Part shown: positions 16,336 to 25,549 of the stretch, piece after piece
Layout: each line of letters begins with the position of its first letter
Numbering within the stretch: position 1 is the first letter of the stretch
NCBI RefSeq assembly: GCF_003943735.1
Contig: NZ_RJMV01000003.1
Coordinates: 104,171 to 168,170 of the forward strand
Reading direction: 5' to 3'
Source: Streptococcus sanguinis
GTDB taxonomy: Bacteria; Bacillota; Bacilli; Lactobacillales; Streptococcaceae
DNA: 64,000 nt
The notes under the pieces: generated by a model
What the model was told of the DNA's origin: nothing
The model's database searches: none
Seen by the model: only the letters and a program-made list of their open reading frames with translations
Translations under genes and position numbers: made by a program

Positions 16336-16659
16336 AGAAGTGACAGGATTGATCTAAAGATAAGCAAATAGAAGCTAGAAAGCACAAAAAAATGAACATC
16401 CCGCGGATATGCAGAAACATGACAAAATCTACTAAATAAAGTTTCCTTTAAAAAATAGACTTAATTTTTCATGTCTCCGTGTACCTCCGAAATAGTTCTG
16501 TCTTAAGTCTAGCAAAAGATAGCAGATTCGTCAAGCGCTTTCAAATAAATAAAAATTTTTTAAAAGATTTTGGAGCTAATTTTTATAAACTCTCTAAGAA
16601 TATTGATTTCAAGGCTTTTAAGCTGATTTTAATATATAATTTTTTAATTATATAAAAAT
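16336..16659. other. Gene-free AT-rich intergenic region
   Basis: No coding sequence was found between the divergent ABC-F and hydrolase units. The region is very AT-rich. It holds a cre-like element on the minus strand (TGAAAGCGCTTGAC, 16543-16530) and a direct repeat TTTAAG-N5-TTTAAT (16617-16633) just before a TATAAT (16635-16640), which resembles a CiaR box with one mismatch. Both are weak calls. Confidence 0.35.
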
Positions 16660-16688
16660 TTGACATATACCAGAAAATTATATATAAT
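16660..16688 (+). promoter_or_regulatory. Consensus promoter of the hydrolase array
   Basis: TTGACA (16660-16665), exactly 17 bases, TATAAT (16683-16688): a perfect sigma-A consensus. It lies upstream of the relic at 16820 and the first serine hydrolase, with about 430 bases between it and the hydrolase start. Confidence 0.75.
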
Positions 16689-16819
16689 CGTCTTGTATAT
16701 AAAAATTATATATATAAAATGATTACACAAATAGGCCTAAAATTTGTAAAAGATAAGAAGAGCTGGAATGGGATAGATTCCAGTCGTCATTTTAAATTGT
16801 ATCTAAGGAGTAAGAAACC

Positions 16820-17011
16820 ATGCCAAAAACTTTATTTCTCTGGCTTTTGACAGTCCTAAGCTTAGGACTAGTAAAAACGCCTCAAGCTAAGACGATGGAG
16901 CAATCTTTGAAGTCTAACACGGCGGTCATTCAGATTAGCCAAAAAATTCAGGACCATGTCAAGAAAGATGATGCGACAAGAGTGGCTGTAGAAGCAGTAA
17001 CTTTTGATTAG
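16820..17011 (+). pseudogene. Truncated relic of a serine-hydrolase paralog
   Basis: A 63-codon frame with a good ribosome binding site (TAAGGAGTAAGAAACC) whose product aligns only with the first 63 residues of the four hydrolases. It keeps the signal peptide (LFLWLLTVLSLGLVKTPQA), the QISQKIQDHVKK segment and the final VTFD, which matches TVFD in the paralogs, and then stops. The whole catalytic domain and membrane tail are missing. It could still be translated and secreted as a short peptide. It marks an older fifth copy in the array. Confidence 0.75.
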
Positions 17012-17046
17012 ATGATGCAAATCATTGCTTAAGAAAGGAGAAAGAT

Positions 17047-17112
17047 ATGCTAAGAATTTTTATCCGAATGGTATACAGAAGTATCGCCTATGCGATTGTT
17101 GAAGCTAAATAG
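17047..17112 (+). CDS. Possible 21-residue leader peptide
   Basis: A short frame with an excellent ribosome binding site (AAGGAGAAAGAT before ATG). It encodes a basic, hydrophobic 21-residue peptide beginning MLRIFIRMVYRS, and its stop lies 12 bases before the first hydrolase start. The 3' part of this region is also duplicated, in degenerate form, before the second hydrolase (about 20010-20049). It could be a leader peptide, a decayed gene end or chance. Confidence 0.35.
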   Translation: MLRIFIRMVYRSIAYAIVEAK

Positions 17113-17171
17113 AAAGGAAATGCTATGAAAAAATCATTTATTCTAACGCTTCTAACGATTATAACTCTAGG
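17111..17171 (+). repeat. 61-bp identical repeat, copy 1
   Basis: Identical to 20036-20096. It covers the ribosome binding site, start and first 47 coding bases of hydrolases 1 and 2, and implies recent duplication or gene conversion. Confidence 0.85.
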
Positions 17172-18915
17172 GCTCTTCCAGCCGGTTATTGCCTTGGCTG
17201 AGGAGCAGAAGCTGCCGTCTGGTACAGAACGCAGCCAAATCGGTCAAAAAATCGAAAGTTTTGTCAAGGAACATGAAAAAACAACAGCTGGTTTGGCGAC
17301 AACGGTCTTTGATAAGGATGGCACCATCTACAAAGGAAACTTTGGCTATATGAACAAGGAAAAGAAAGTCAAAACGGATGATAGCAGCGTTTTAGAATGG
17401 GGATCGGTTACCAAGCTGACGGTTTGGGTCTCCGTCATGCAGCTCTGGGAAGAGGGAAAGATTGACCTAGAGGAAGACATCCGCACCTATCTGCCAGAGG
17501 GATTTTTAAAAAACCTTCGCTATGACAAGCCGATCACTATGATTGATCTCATGAACCATCAGGCGGGATTTAGCGAGTCAATTCAGGGCCTTAAGGAAGA
17601 GACAGGATTGACAATTGAGGAAAGCTTAGCCAATAATCAGCCAACCCAGTCCTACGAACCCGGCACCATGGCCAGCTACTCAAACTTCTCTGCCGGTTTG
17701 GCGAGCTATATCGTCGAGCGAATCTCCGGACAGGACTTCTCTACCTATGTCCATGAGCATATCTTCCAGCCATTAGAGATGAATGATACAGCTATGTCTT
17801 CAGATTTGAAGGATAATCTTAAGGTTTATAAGAAGCGAATGGAGGCCTTGTCCTATAGTGCAGATGGTCAGACTTCGAAGGGGACTGCCTATTTATACTC
17901 AGCGCTCTATCCAATGGGAAATGCTGCCTCTACCATGGCTGACTTTCAGAAGTTTGCCCAAGCGCTTTTGAAGAAAGAGAAGCTCTTCCAGCGAGCTGAG
18001 ACTTGGGCGACCCTATACACAGTGACCTCGACCTATCCAGGGACAGAGCTGCCGCTCAATATGCACGGTTTCTGGGCTACAGAGTTTGGCATGACTGTTG
18101 TCGGCCATAGCGGTAATACCTTGGGGTATTCCTCTTTCATCCTGCTAGACTTGAAAAATGGCATCGGTATGACTATCATGACGAATCAAGAACACGAATT
18201 CGTCTACAACCATGAGATGCCGGCTTTGGTCTTTGGACCTAAGAAAAAGACGGACTCAGCCACCTTTGACAAATTCCAGTCTGGAAATTACCGATCTACT
18301 CGCTACTTTGCCAGTGGTCCTATGTCTATCTCTAGAAGCTTATTCCTCTATACTAGTTTTGTCAAGAAATCCGAGGACAATCCACTTTTGAGTCAGGATT
18401 TTTCAGTAGTCAGTGGCAGCGGAGATAAGGTCAAGGTGACAACTCCTTATGGAAGTTATTTCAGAGTCAAGGATAGCGAAATTTTGGCAGACTGGGCCAT
18501 GCTTATTTCATCGGTAGTCGGAATTGTTTTCGGTATCATTCTCTTTTTGGTACGGGGTGGTTTAGATCTTTTCCGATTGGTATTCAAAAAAGGCCAGCCT
18601 AAAACACCTAAGAAACTTCGGATTTGGACTTATCTGACCTCTTTAGCGGCAGTAGGAGTGGCTTTAAATTTCTATGGCCTTGTTGCAGCTTTTCTAGCAA
18701 GTAATCGTAGTTACCCCTATAGCATATGGCCTTATATAGTCTTTGCAGTTCTAGGTTTAATCTTAGCAGGATGTGCCATCTACCCGTTCTTGAGTAAGGC
18801 TAAAAAGGGACTTGGCAAAGGTCGGCTCTTATTGACAATCATGACGAGTCTATCTGCTCTCGCTATTGTAGCTAACATTCTTTATTGGTCGCTCTACCAG
18901 TGGTGGGCATTTTGA
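17125..18915 (+). CDS. Membrane-anchored serine hydrolase, array copy 1
   Basis: A 596-residue member of the beta-lactamase/penicillin-binding-protein superfamily (class C/EstB-like). Signal peptide at 1-25 ending ALA; catalytic motifs SVTK (94-97, nucleophile S94), YSN (185-187) and HSG (328-330). Four membrane helices at the C-terminus (about 453-477, 498-520, 530-550, 570-592) anchor the domain on the outer face of the membrane. Such proteins act as D-amino-acid peptidases, carboxypeptidases or esterases, and some modify wall polymers; the substrate here is unknown. It heads four tandem copies. Shared identical blocks with copy 2 (leader and about 18239-18293) and copy 3 (about 17230-17275) show gene conversion. 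Confidence 0.88.
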   Translation: MKKSFILTLLTIITLGLFQPVIALAEEQKLPSGTERSQIGQKIESFVKEHEKTTAGLATTVFDKDGTIYKGNFGYMNKEKKVKTDDSSVLEWGSVTKLTVWVSVMQLWEEGKIDLEEDIRTYLPEGFLKNLRYDKPITMIDLMNHQAGFSESIQGLKEETGLTIEESLANNQPTQSYEPGTMASYSNFSAGLASYIVERISGQDFSTYVHEHIFQPLEMNDTAMSSDLKDNLKVYKKRMEALSYSADGQTSKGTAYLYSALYPMGNAASTMADFQKFAQALLKKEKLFQRAETWATLYTVTSTYPGTELPLNMHGFWATEFGMTVVGHSGNTLGYSSFILLDLKNGIGMTIMTNQEHEFVYNHEMPALVFGPKKKTDSATFDKFQSGNYRSTRYFASGPMSISRSLFLYTSFVKKSEDNPLLSQDFSVVSGSGDKVKVTTPYGSYFRVKDSEILADWAMLISSVVGIVFGIILFLVRGGLDLFRLVFKKGQPKTPKKLRIWTYLTSLAAVGVALNFYGLVAAFLASNRSYPYSIWPYIVFAVLGLILAGCAIYPFLSKAKKGLGKGRLLLTIMTSLSALAIVANILYWSLYQWWAF

Positions 18916-19134
18916 TTATTTTCCCGCTTTCTTTTTGGGAATGGACTGTCTCATGAGGTAAACCGTTTGATTAATTCTTTTTACAATCTTAAGGTTAGTG
19001 ATTTTTCAACAGGAACTGAAGTACAATAGCTGTCTTTTATGCAGAGCGCGGCTAAACGAGGCAAAAAATTAAGGACCTTATCAGACTACAAAAAGCAAGC
19101 AGATAAAATCAAACCATTTAAAGGAGAAAATCCT

Positions 19135-19947
19135 ATGACCAATGAAACAAGAATAGAACCACAACCAAAACTAGTCTGGCCGTTCCTAGCCTGGAACTTC
19201 GGCTGGACTTGGGGATTTATGTTTCTAGCTATCATTCTCAAAAATCTCTGGCCAGAAAATCCACCTATACTCTATCTGGCTCTGGAAGGCCTCCTAACGA
19301 GTCTCAGTATGTTCGGACCGGTGATAGCAAGCCTAATAGTGCTGAAAATAAAAGGCTTCAAAGCCATTTGTTCCTTTATCTTCTCAAGCAAGAAAGGGAC
19401 TTGGCTCTATCTCCTACTCTTCAGTGGAAGTCTGGCAGTGACTTTTGCATTAGCTTCCGGAGGCAAGCTAGTAGACGGAGCTCTGCTTTCATTTATTGCT
19501 TCCTTTATCTACCTTATGACCTTGGCTGGTGGCATGGAAGAGCCTGGCTGGCGAGGCTTTCTGCAGCCGGCTTTGGAAAAGAAGTTCTCTATGTTTATCG
19601 CCTCCTCGATAACTGGACTAGCTTGGGCTTGCTGGCATATTCCTCTCTGGTTTTATGACCGCTTTTATGATCGAAGTCAGAATCCCTTTCTAGTCTATAT
19701 CATTGTAACTATAGTCCAGTCCATCTGGTTTGCTGCACTGCATAAGAAGACGAAATCTGTCCTTGCCTGTATGGTTTTCCATGCCCTGCTAGATATTCTG
19801 ATAGAAACCTTTGTCGGCATCAACCTAGCTGATAAGTTTGATTTCTCTCAGGTCAACTTCCTCTTTTACCTTGGCGGCTTGGGCATTCTGACCCTTTACA
19901 GTATTTATCTCTGGTATCGGGCGGATAAGGAGACGAAAAATTCATGA
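19135..19947 (+). CDS. CPBP family intramembrane protease
   Basis: A 270-residue multi-pass protein of the CPBP/Abi (CAAX-protease and bacteriocin-processing) family. The first motif is MEEPGWRGF (EExxxR), followed by WACWHIPLW and HALLD, which supply the conserved histidines of the glutamate intramembrane protease site. I choose ATG 19135, preceded by AAAGGAGAAAATCCT, over an in-frame upstream ATG at 19039 without ribosome binding site. It lies between hydrolase copies 1 and 2, in the same orientation. In Gram-positives, CPBP proteins serve in bacteriocin self-immunity, peptide processing or envelope-stress signalling. Which applies here is unknown. Confidence 0.85.
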   Translation: MTNETRIEPQPKLVWPFLAWNFGWTWGFMFLAIILKNLWPENPPILYLALEGLLTSLSMFGPVIASLIVLKIKGFKAICSFIFSSKKGTWLYLLLFSGSLAVTFALASGGKLVDGALLSFIASFIYLMTLAGGMEEPGWRGFLQPALEKKFSMFIASSITGLAWACWHIPLWFYDRFYDRSQNPFLVYIIVTIVQSIWFAALHKKTKSVLACMVFHALLDILIETFVGINLADKFDFSQVNFLFYLGGLGILTLYSIYLWYRADKETKNS

Positions 19948-20035
19948 TTAAAAAACAAGAATAAGCTGATTCTAAAATTGAAAGGAGACTGCACAAATTA
20001 TCTGAACTTAGCTTATGTGAATGTTTGAGTTGAAC

Positions 20036-20096
20036 AGAAAGGAAATGCTATGAAAAAATCATTTATTCTAACGCTTCTAACGATTATAACTCTAGG
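20036..20096 (+). repeat. 61-bp identical repeat, copy 2
   Basis: Identical to 17111-17171; see that entry. Similarity extends further upstream at lower identity (GCTTATGTGAATGTTTGAG against GCCTATGCGATTGTTGAAG). Confidence 0.85.
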
Positions 20097-21834
20097 AATT
20101 TTCCGGCCAGTTACCGCTTTGGCTGAAGAACAGAAGCTGCCGTCTGGTACGGACCGTGACAAAATCGGTCAGAAAATCCAAGACTTTGTCAAGGAACATG
20201 AAAAGACGATAGCTGGTATGGCAACAACCGTTTTTGACAAGGACGGGACTATTTACCAAGGTAGTTTTGGCTATATGAACAAGGAAAAACGCATTAAAGC
20301 CGACGACAGTAGTGTCTTTGAATGGGGGTCAGTAGGGAAACTAGCTATCTGGGTCTCCGTCATGCAGCTCTGGGAAGAGGGCAAGATTGACCTTGACGAA
20401 GACATTCGCACCTATCTGCCAGAGGGATTTATGAAGACTTTGCGCTACGACAAGCCCGTCACTATGACAGACCTCATGAACCATCAGGCCGGCTTTGGCG
20501 AGTCTACCCACGCCTACAAGGAAGATAAGGGCTTGTCTATTGAGGAGATTCTGGCAGTTAATCAGCCAGAACAGTCTTACGAACCAGGCACCATGACAGC
20601 CTACTCGAACTTTTCAGCTAGTCTGGCAGCCTATATCGTTGAGAGAATCTCCGGTCAGGACTTCTCGGCCTATGTCCATGAGCATATCTTTCAACCACTA
20701 GGGATGAAAGACACTGCTCTATCAGCCGACTTTAAGGAAAATCCAAAGATTTACCAGAAGCGGATGGAGCAGATCTCTTATCGGGCGGACGGTCAGACAT
20801 CTATGGGAACTAGCTATTTCCATCTTGGGCTTTACCCAGCGGGGAATGCTGTCTCCACTTTGGCTGACTTCCAGAAGTTTGCCCAAGCGCTTTTGAAGAA
20901 AGAAAAGCTTTTCAAGCATGCTGAGACTTGGACAACCCTTTACACAGCAACCTCGAATTATCCAGGAACGGACATGCCGCTCAATATGCACGGTTTTTGG
21001 ACACGGGAGTACGGTACGACGCTTGTTGGCCATGGCGGAAACTCGATTGGCTATTCATCTTATATTCTGCTGGACTTGAAGAATGGTATAGGTATGTCCG
21101 TTATGACGAATCAAGATCATGAGTTGGTTTATAACTATGAAATGCCAGCCTTGATTTTTGGACCTAAGAAAAAGACGGACTCAGCCACCTTTGACAAATT
21201 CCAGTCTGGCAATTACCGATCTGCTCGCTCCTTTGCCAGTGGTCCTATGTCTATCTCCAGAATCTTACTTTACACTCAGTTTGTGAAGAAATCCAAGGAC
21301 AATCCGCTTTTGACTCAGAATTTTTCAGTAGTCAGCGGTAGTGGAGACGAGACTAAGGTAACAGCTTCCTATGGCGACAACTTCAGAGTCAAAGATAGCG
21401 AGATTCTGAAAGACTGGTCCTTGCTTATTTCAGCGGCAGCCGGAATTGTTTTCAGTATCATTCTCTTTTTAGCACGGGGCGGACTGGATCTCTTCCGATT
21501 GGTCTTCAAAAAAGGTCAATCTAAAACACCAAAACCTCTTCGTATCTGGACTTACCTAACTTCTTTAGCTGGAGTAGGTGTGGCTATAAACTTCCTCCTC
21601 CTCTTCAACACATTTGCTACCGACGATCTGAGCTTTCTAGCTAGCTGGCGCTATATTGTCTTTGCCAGTCTGGGATTGATTCTGGCTGGCTGTGCAGTCT
21701 TTCCACTTCTGACCAAGGCAAGAAAAGGGCTGAGTAAGAGCCGACTCTACCTGACTGTCTTGACTAGTCTGTCAGCTCTAGCTATCGTTGTCAATATTCT
21801 CTATTGGTCACTTTATCAGTGGTGGGGTCTGTAA
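20050..21834 (+). CDS. Membrane-anchored serine hydrolase, array copy 2
   Basis: A 594-residue paralog of copy 1 with the same order: signal peptide (1-25), catalytic domain with SVGK (94-97), YSN and HGG, and four C-terminal membrane helices. The nucleophile tetrad is SVGK rather than SVTK and the third motif is HGG rather than HSG; both remain compatible with catalysis (SxxK, HxG). The N-terminal 47 coding bases and the block around KKTDSATFDKFQSG are virtually identical in DNA to copy 1, while the middle diverges, so the copies exchange segments. The ribosome binding site is AGAAAGGAAATGCT. Confidence 0.88.
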   Translation: MKKSFILTLLTIITLGIFRPVTALAEEQKLPSGTDRDKIGQKIQDFVKEHEKTIAGMATTVFDKDGTIYQGSFGYMNKEKRIKADDSSVFEWGSVGKLAIWVSVMQLWEEGKIDLDEDIRTYLPEGFMKTLRYDKPVTMTDLMNHQAGFGESTHAYKEDKGLSIEEILAVNQPEQSYEPGTMTAYSNFSASLAAYIVERISGQDFSAYVHEHIFQPLGMKDTALSADFKENPKIYQKRMEQISYRADGQTSMGTSYFHLGLYPAGNAVSTLADFQKFAQALLKKEKLFKHAETWTTLYTATSNYPGTDMPLNMHGFWTREYGTTLVGHGGNSIGYSSYILLDLKNGIGMSVMTNQDHELVYNYEMPALIFGPKKKTDSATFDKFQSGNYRSARSFASGPMSISRILLYTQFVKKSKDNPLLTQNFSVVSGSGDETKVTASYGDNFRVKDSEILKDWSLLISAAAGIVFSIILFLARGGLDLFRLVFKKGQSKTPKPLRIWTYLTSLAGVGVAINFLLLFNTFATDDLSFLASWRYIVFASLGLILAGCAVFPLLTKARKGLSKSRLYLTVLTSLSALAIVVNILYWSLYQWWGL

Positions 21835-21867
21835 TAAGCGCAGATCCATTGCACAAAGGAGTCTCTC

Positions 21868-23649
21868 ATGAAAAAATCTATTTTAATCATTCTTTTAACC
21901 ATTTTGACGCTAGGAATCTTCCGACCGAGCGCTGTTTTAGCTGACTCGCAGAAGCTCCCTTCTGGCACGGAGCGCAGCCAAATCGGTCAAAAAATCGAAA
22001 GTTTTGTCAAGGAACATGAAAAGACAACTGTCGGAATGACGACCGCTGTCTTTGATAAAAACGGGACCATCTACAAGGGAAACTTTGGATATGTGGATAA
22101 GGAAAACAAAGTCAAAGTTGACGATGACAGTGTTTTTGAATGGGCTTCAATCACTAAACTGACGGTCTGGGTATCGGTCATGCAGCTCTGGGAAGAGGGC
22201 AAAATCGACCTAGAAGCAGACATCAAAACTTATCTGCCAGAAGGCTTTCTCCGCAATCTTCGCTACGATAAGCCTATCACCATGCTGGATCTGATGAACC
22301 ATCAGGCTGGCTTTGATGAAATGCCACTCTACAAAAAGGGAGACAAGAGCGACTTGGAAGAGCAGTTCCGTGATTACCAGCCTATTCAGTCCTTTGAGCC
22401 GGGTACGACGACATCATACTCTAACTTCAGCACGGCTTTAGCATCTTATATCGTGGAGCGGATATCTGGGCAGAAGTATGCAGACTATGTCCATGAGCAT
22501 GTTTTTGAGCCGCTGGGCATGGATCGTACTGCTATCTTGCCTGACTTATCGGACAATGCCTATGTACAGGAAAAGCGCAAGGAGGACAAGGGCTATGATG
22601 ACCAAGGTAAGCTCTTGGGTGATACACCATTTAAGCTCTGGATGTACCCAGTCGGAGGGGCTGTGGGGACTCTAGGAGACCTGCAGAAATTCGCCCAGGC
22701 CTTGCTGGAACGTAAGACGCTCTTTCATCGTCCAGAAACTTGGACCGAGCTTTACTCAACAACCTCTACCCACCCTGGTACGGATATTGTTCGTAATGCT
22801 CATGGCTTTTGGGCCAGTCACTACGGTGTTACCTTGCTGGGACACAGTGGTAATGCTGATGGCTTTTCTAGCTATCTTTACTTGGATCTGAAAAATGGCA
22901 TCGGCCAAGTCATCTTAACCAATCAACTGTATGAACAAGTTTACAATGTTCAAATGCCGGAGCTGATATTTGGCAAGATGCAGACTGTCAGCGAAGCAAC
23001 TAAAAAGCAATTCAAGTCTGGCTCTTACCACTATCTGAGAAGCTATAATAGGGGGCCACTGTCCTTCATGCTCATGATTCCCGGGGCCATCCAAAAGATT
23101 AACAAAGTCTCAGATCAGCCGGATCTGCTAAGCACTTTCTGGACTATTGACCGAAGCCAAGGTGCTGACCGCCTCGAATTCGGTGTCCTTAATGCAGAAA
23201 GGATTTCTGATTCAGTTCTCTTTAGGCATTATCTAGTCGTGTTTCTCGGAGCTCTGGCGCTCGTGTTTGCTTTGGGAAATGTCTTGATTAGTTCTTTGAT
23301 TGGCGGTTTCCGTCTCATCCTGCGTAAAGCAAAAAGTTCGGCTCCTCGCTCTTGGAAGATTTGGAATTTCCTGACTTCTCTAGGAATGCTGTTGTTTACT
23401 GGCAATCTCATTCTGCTTTTACTGGCTGCCATAAATCAGGATTACTCAATTGTTCAATCTTGGCGCTATATGGTCTTTGCAGGACTGGGCCTGTTCTTAG
23501 CAGGATGTGCGGTTTATCCGCTCTTTAGCAAGGCTCGAAAGAGTCTCGGAAAAGGTCGCCTCTTCCTGACGGTTCTGACTAGTCTATCTGCACTCGCTAT
23601 CGTAGCCAATATTCTCTACTGGTCGCTTTACCAGTGGTGGGTGATGTGA
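21868..23649 (+). CDS. Membrane-anchored serine hydrolase, array copy 3
   Basis: A 593-residue paralog, 33 bases after copy 2. Motifs are SITK (94-97), YSN and HSG. The stretch after the mature N-terminus (SQIGQKIESFVKEHEKTT) is identical to copy 1. The middle and C-terminal half (QAGFDEMPLYKKGD..., FGKMQTVSEAT) resemble copy 4, and the last two membrane helices are nearly identical in DNA to copy 4. This mosaic suggests conversion from both sides. The region between catalytic domain and membrane tail (about 385-450) differs from copies 1-2, so substrate or partner recognition may have diverged. Confidence 0.88.
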   Translation: MKKSILIILLTILTLGIFRPSAVLADSQKLPSGTERSQIGQKIESFVKEHEKTTVGMTTAVFDKNGTIYKGNFGYVDKENKVKVDDDSVFEWASITKLTVWVSVMQLWEEGKIDLEADIKTYLPEGFLRNLRYDKPITMLDLMNHQAGFDEMPLYKKGDKSDLEEQFRDYQPIQSFEPGTTTSYSNFSTALASYIVERISGQKYADYVHEHVFEPLGMDRTAILPDLSDNAYVQEKRKEDKGYDDQGKLLGDTPFKLWMYPVGGAVGTLGDLQKFAQALLERKTLFHRPETWTELYSTTSTHPGTDIVRNAHGFWASHYGVTLLGHSGNADGFSSYLYLDLKNGIGQVILTNQLYEQVYNVQMPELIFGKMQTVSEATKKQFKSGSYHYLRSYNRGPLSFMLMIPGAIQKINKVSDQPDLLSTFWTIDRSQGADRLEFGVLNAERISDSVLFRHYLVVFLGALALVFALGNVLISSLIGGFRLILRKAKSSAPRSWKIWNFLTSLGMLLFTGNLILLLLAAINQDYSIVQSWRYMVFAGLGLFLAGCAVYPLFSKARKSLGKGRLFLTVLTSLSALAIVANILYWSLYQWWVM

Positions 23650-23713
23650 TAAGTTGCCTGTCTTCCTTTGGGAAGGTGGGCTTTGTCTGCATAATTCTGC
23701 AAAGGAGAATCGC

Positions 23714-25492
23714 ATGAAAAAAACATTTATTCTCACACTTTTAACTATTTTAACATTGGGGCTTTTTCGCCCAGCCACCGCGCTAGCTGAAGAGCAGAAG
23801 TTGCCGTCTGGTACGGAACGAGACAAAATTGGTCAGAAAATCCAAGACTATGTCAAAGAGCACGAAAAGACAACAGCTGGCATGGCAACGGCGGTATTTG
23901 ACAAAGAAGGCACTATCTATCAAGGAAATTTTGGCTTTATGGATAAAGAAAAAGGACTCCAAACGGATGACAATAGTGTCTTTGAATGGGGGTCCGTGAC
24001 CAAACTAACTGTCTGGGTCTCTGTCATGCAGCTCTGGGAAGAGGGCAAGATTAACCTAGAAGAAGATATTCGCACCTATTTGCCAGAGGGCTTTCTCAGA
24101 AATCTCCGCTACGACAAGCCCATCACTATGTTGAATCTGATGAACCATCAGTCTGGCTTTGACGAAGCCCCTCTCTATATGCAAGGGGATAAGAGTTTAG
24201 AGGACTTGCTGCTCCAATATCAGCCGATTCAGTCCTTTGAGCCAGGTACAACGACAGCTTATTCCAACTACAGTACTGGATTGGCTGCCTATATTGTGGA
24301 GCGAATTTCGAGGCAATCCTTTGTTGATTATGCTCATAAGCATATCTTCAAGCCTCTGGGAATGGAGAGAACAGCCATAGCTCAAGACTTGTCCGACAAT
24401 GCTTATGTCCAAGCCAAGCGCAAGCAAGTAAAAGGATATGCGGCAGATGGCAGCCTGTTAGGCGATGCTCTTTATGAAGTCGGCCTGTATCCAGTTGGTC
24501 GGGCAACAGGAACATTGAGTGATTTGCAAAAATTTGCTCAGGCCCTGCTAAGTCGAAAAACTCTCTTTGCTCGGTCAGAGACTTGGGACAAACTATACAC
24601 TGGCACTTCGTATTATCCTGGTACAGATATCGTTCGTAATGCTCATGGCTTCTGGGCTAGTGAATTTGCCGTTACAGTGCTAGGACACGGCGGTAATACA
24701 AATGGTTTTTCCAGCTTTCTTCGGCTGGATCTGAAGAATGGTATCGGGCAGGTAATCATGACCAATCAAGGCTTGGAAGAAATTTATAATGGTGGCATGC
24801 CAGAATTGATTTTCGGAAAACGTCCGACAGCCAGTGCAGAAACTCAGAAAAAGTTCGAACCAGGCTATTATCAAATTCTTCGGAATTTTAACCAAGGTCC
24901 GCTCTCTTTGTACCAGCTCTTTCCAGGTAATATGCTTCATATGAAGAAGCCGTCCTCGGAGCGAATGGATCATTTGTTTTGGACTATTTATAAAAGTGGA
25001 AATGGCAAAACGAGAATTGCTACTCCAGTCAGTGATTTGGAGAGACTCCCTGACTGGGAAATCTGGACTAAGTTTGGGTTGATTGCTTTGGCTGCTCTTA
25101 GTCTTGTTTATGCTTTGGTCAATCTACTTATGCGGCTTGCGCTGGTCCTTTATCGACTGGCCTTTGGCAAGGTGAAAAGCAAGCAAAATCGAGCTTGGAA
25201 ATGGTGGCACATTTTAACAACTGCAGGAGTAGTGACCGTAGCTTGCAATTTACTGTTGCTCCTGCTTAGCTTCAACGCTACGGATCTCAGTATCATCTCT
25301 CAGTGGCGTTATATGGTCTTTGCAGGACTGGGCCTATTCTTAGCAGGATGTGCGGTTTATCCGCTCTTTAGCAAGGCTCAAAAGGGTCTCAGAAAAGGCC
25401 GCCTCTTCTTGACGGTTCTGACTAGTCTATCCGCCCTCGCCATAGTAGCTAATATTCTTTACTGGTCACTTTACCAATGGTGGGTGATCTAG
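23714..25492 (+). CDS. Membrane-anchored serine hydrolase, array copy 4
   Basis: A 592-residue paralog. The start is ATG 23714 after AAAGGAGAATCGC; an in-frame upstream start at 23654 would add 20 residues without signal-peptide character. Motifs are SVTK (94-97), YSN and HGG. Signal peptide ends TALA. Four C-terminal membrane helices, ending SLYQWWVI like the WSLYQWW endings of all copies. It ends the array and is followed by a terminator facing glnQ. Conserved active-site motifs in all four copies argue that each is functional, not decaying. Confidence 0.88.
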   Translation: MKKTFILTLLTILTLGLFRPATALAEEQKLPSGTERDKIGQKIQDYVKEHEKTTAGMATAVFDKEGTIYQGNFGFMDKEKGLQTDDNSVFEWGSVTKLTVWVSVMQLWEEGKINLEEDIRTYLPEGFLRNLRYDKPITMLNLMNHQSGFDEAPLYMQGDKSLEDLLLQYQPIQSFEPGTTTAYSNYSTGLAAYIVERISRQSFVDYAHKHIFKPLGMERTAIAQDLSDNAYVQAKRKQVKGYAADGSLLGDALYEVGLYPVGRATGTLSDLQKFAQALLSRKTLFARSETWDKLYTGTSYYPGTDIVRNAHGFWASEFAVTVLGHGGNTNGFSSFLRLDLKNGIGQVIMTNQGLEEIYNGGMPELIFGKRPTASAETQKKFEPGYYQILRNFNQGPLSLYQLFPGNMLHMKKPSSERMDHLFWTIYKSGNGKTRIATPVSDLERLPDWEIWTKFGLIALAALSLVYALVNLLMRLALVLYRLAFGKVKSKQNRAWKWWHILTTAGVVTVACNLLLLLLSFNATDLSIISQWRYMVFAGLGLFLAGCAVYPLFSKAQKGLRKGRLFLTVLTSLSALAIVANILYWSLYQWWVI

Positions 25493-25514
25493 TTTAAAAA
25501 TTTTGAAACAAGAA

Positions 25515-25545
25515 AAGAGCCGGCATATAAGCTGGCTCTTCGTTT
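25515..25545. terminator. Bidirectional intrinsic terminator
   Basis: A 10-bp stem AAGAGCCGGC (25515-25524) with GCTGGCTCTT (25531-25540), one G-T pair. T-rich on both sides; it lies between the hydrolase array (+) and glnQ (-). Confidence 0.75.
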
Positions 25546-25549
25546 GGTT

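Noticed and set aside
16530..16543. cre-like catabolite element
   Set aside because: One half-site fits but the other has mismatches, and it is more than 110 bases from either promoter; kept only as a remark.
16617..16640. CiaR-like direct repeat before a TATAAT
   Set aside because: The second repeat is TTTAAT not TTTAAG, and no small-RNA terminator follows; too weak to call a csRNA promoter.
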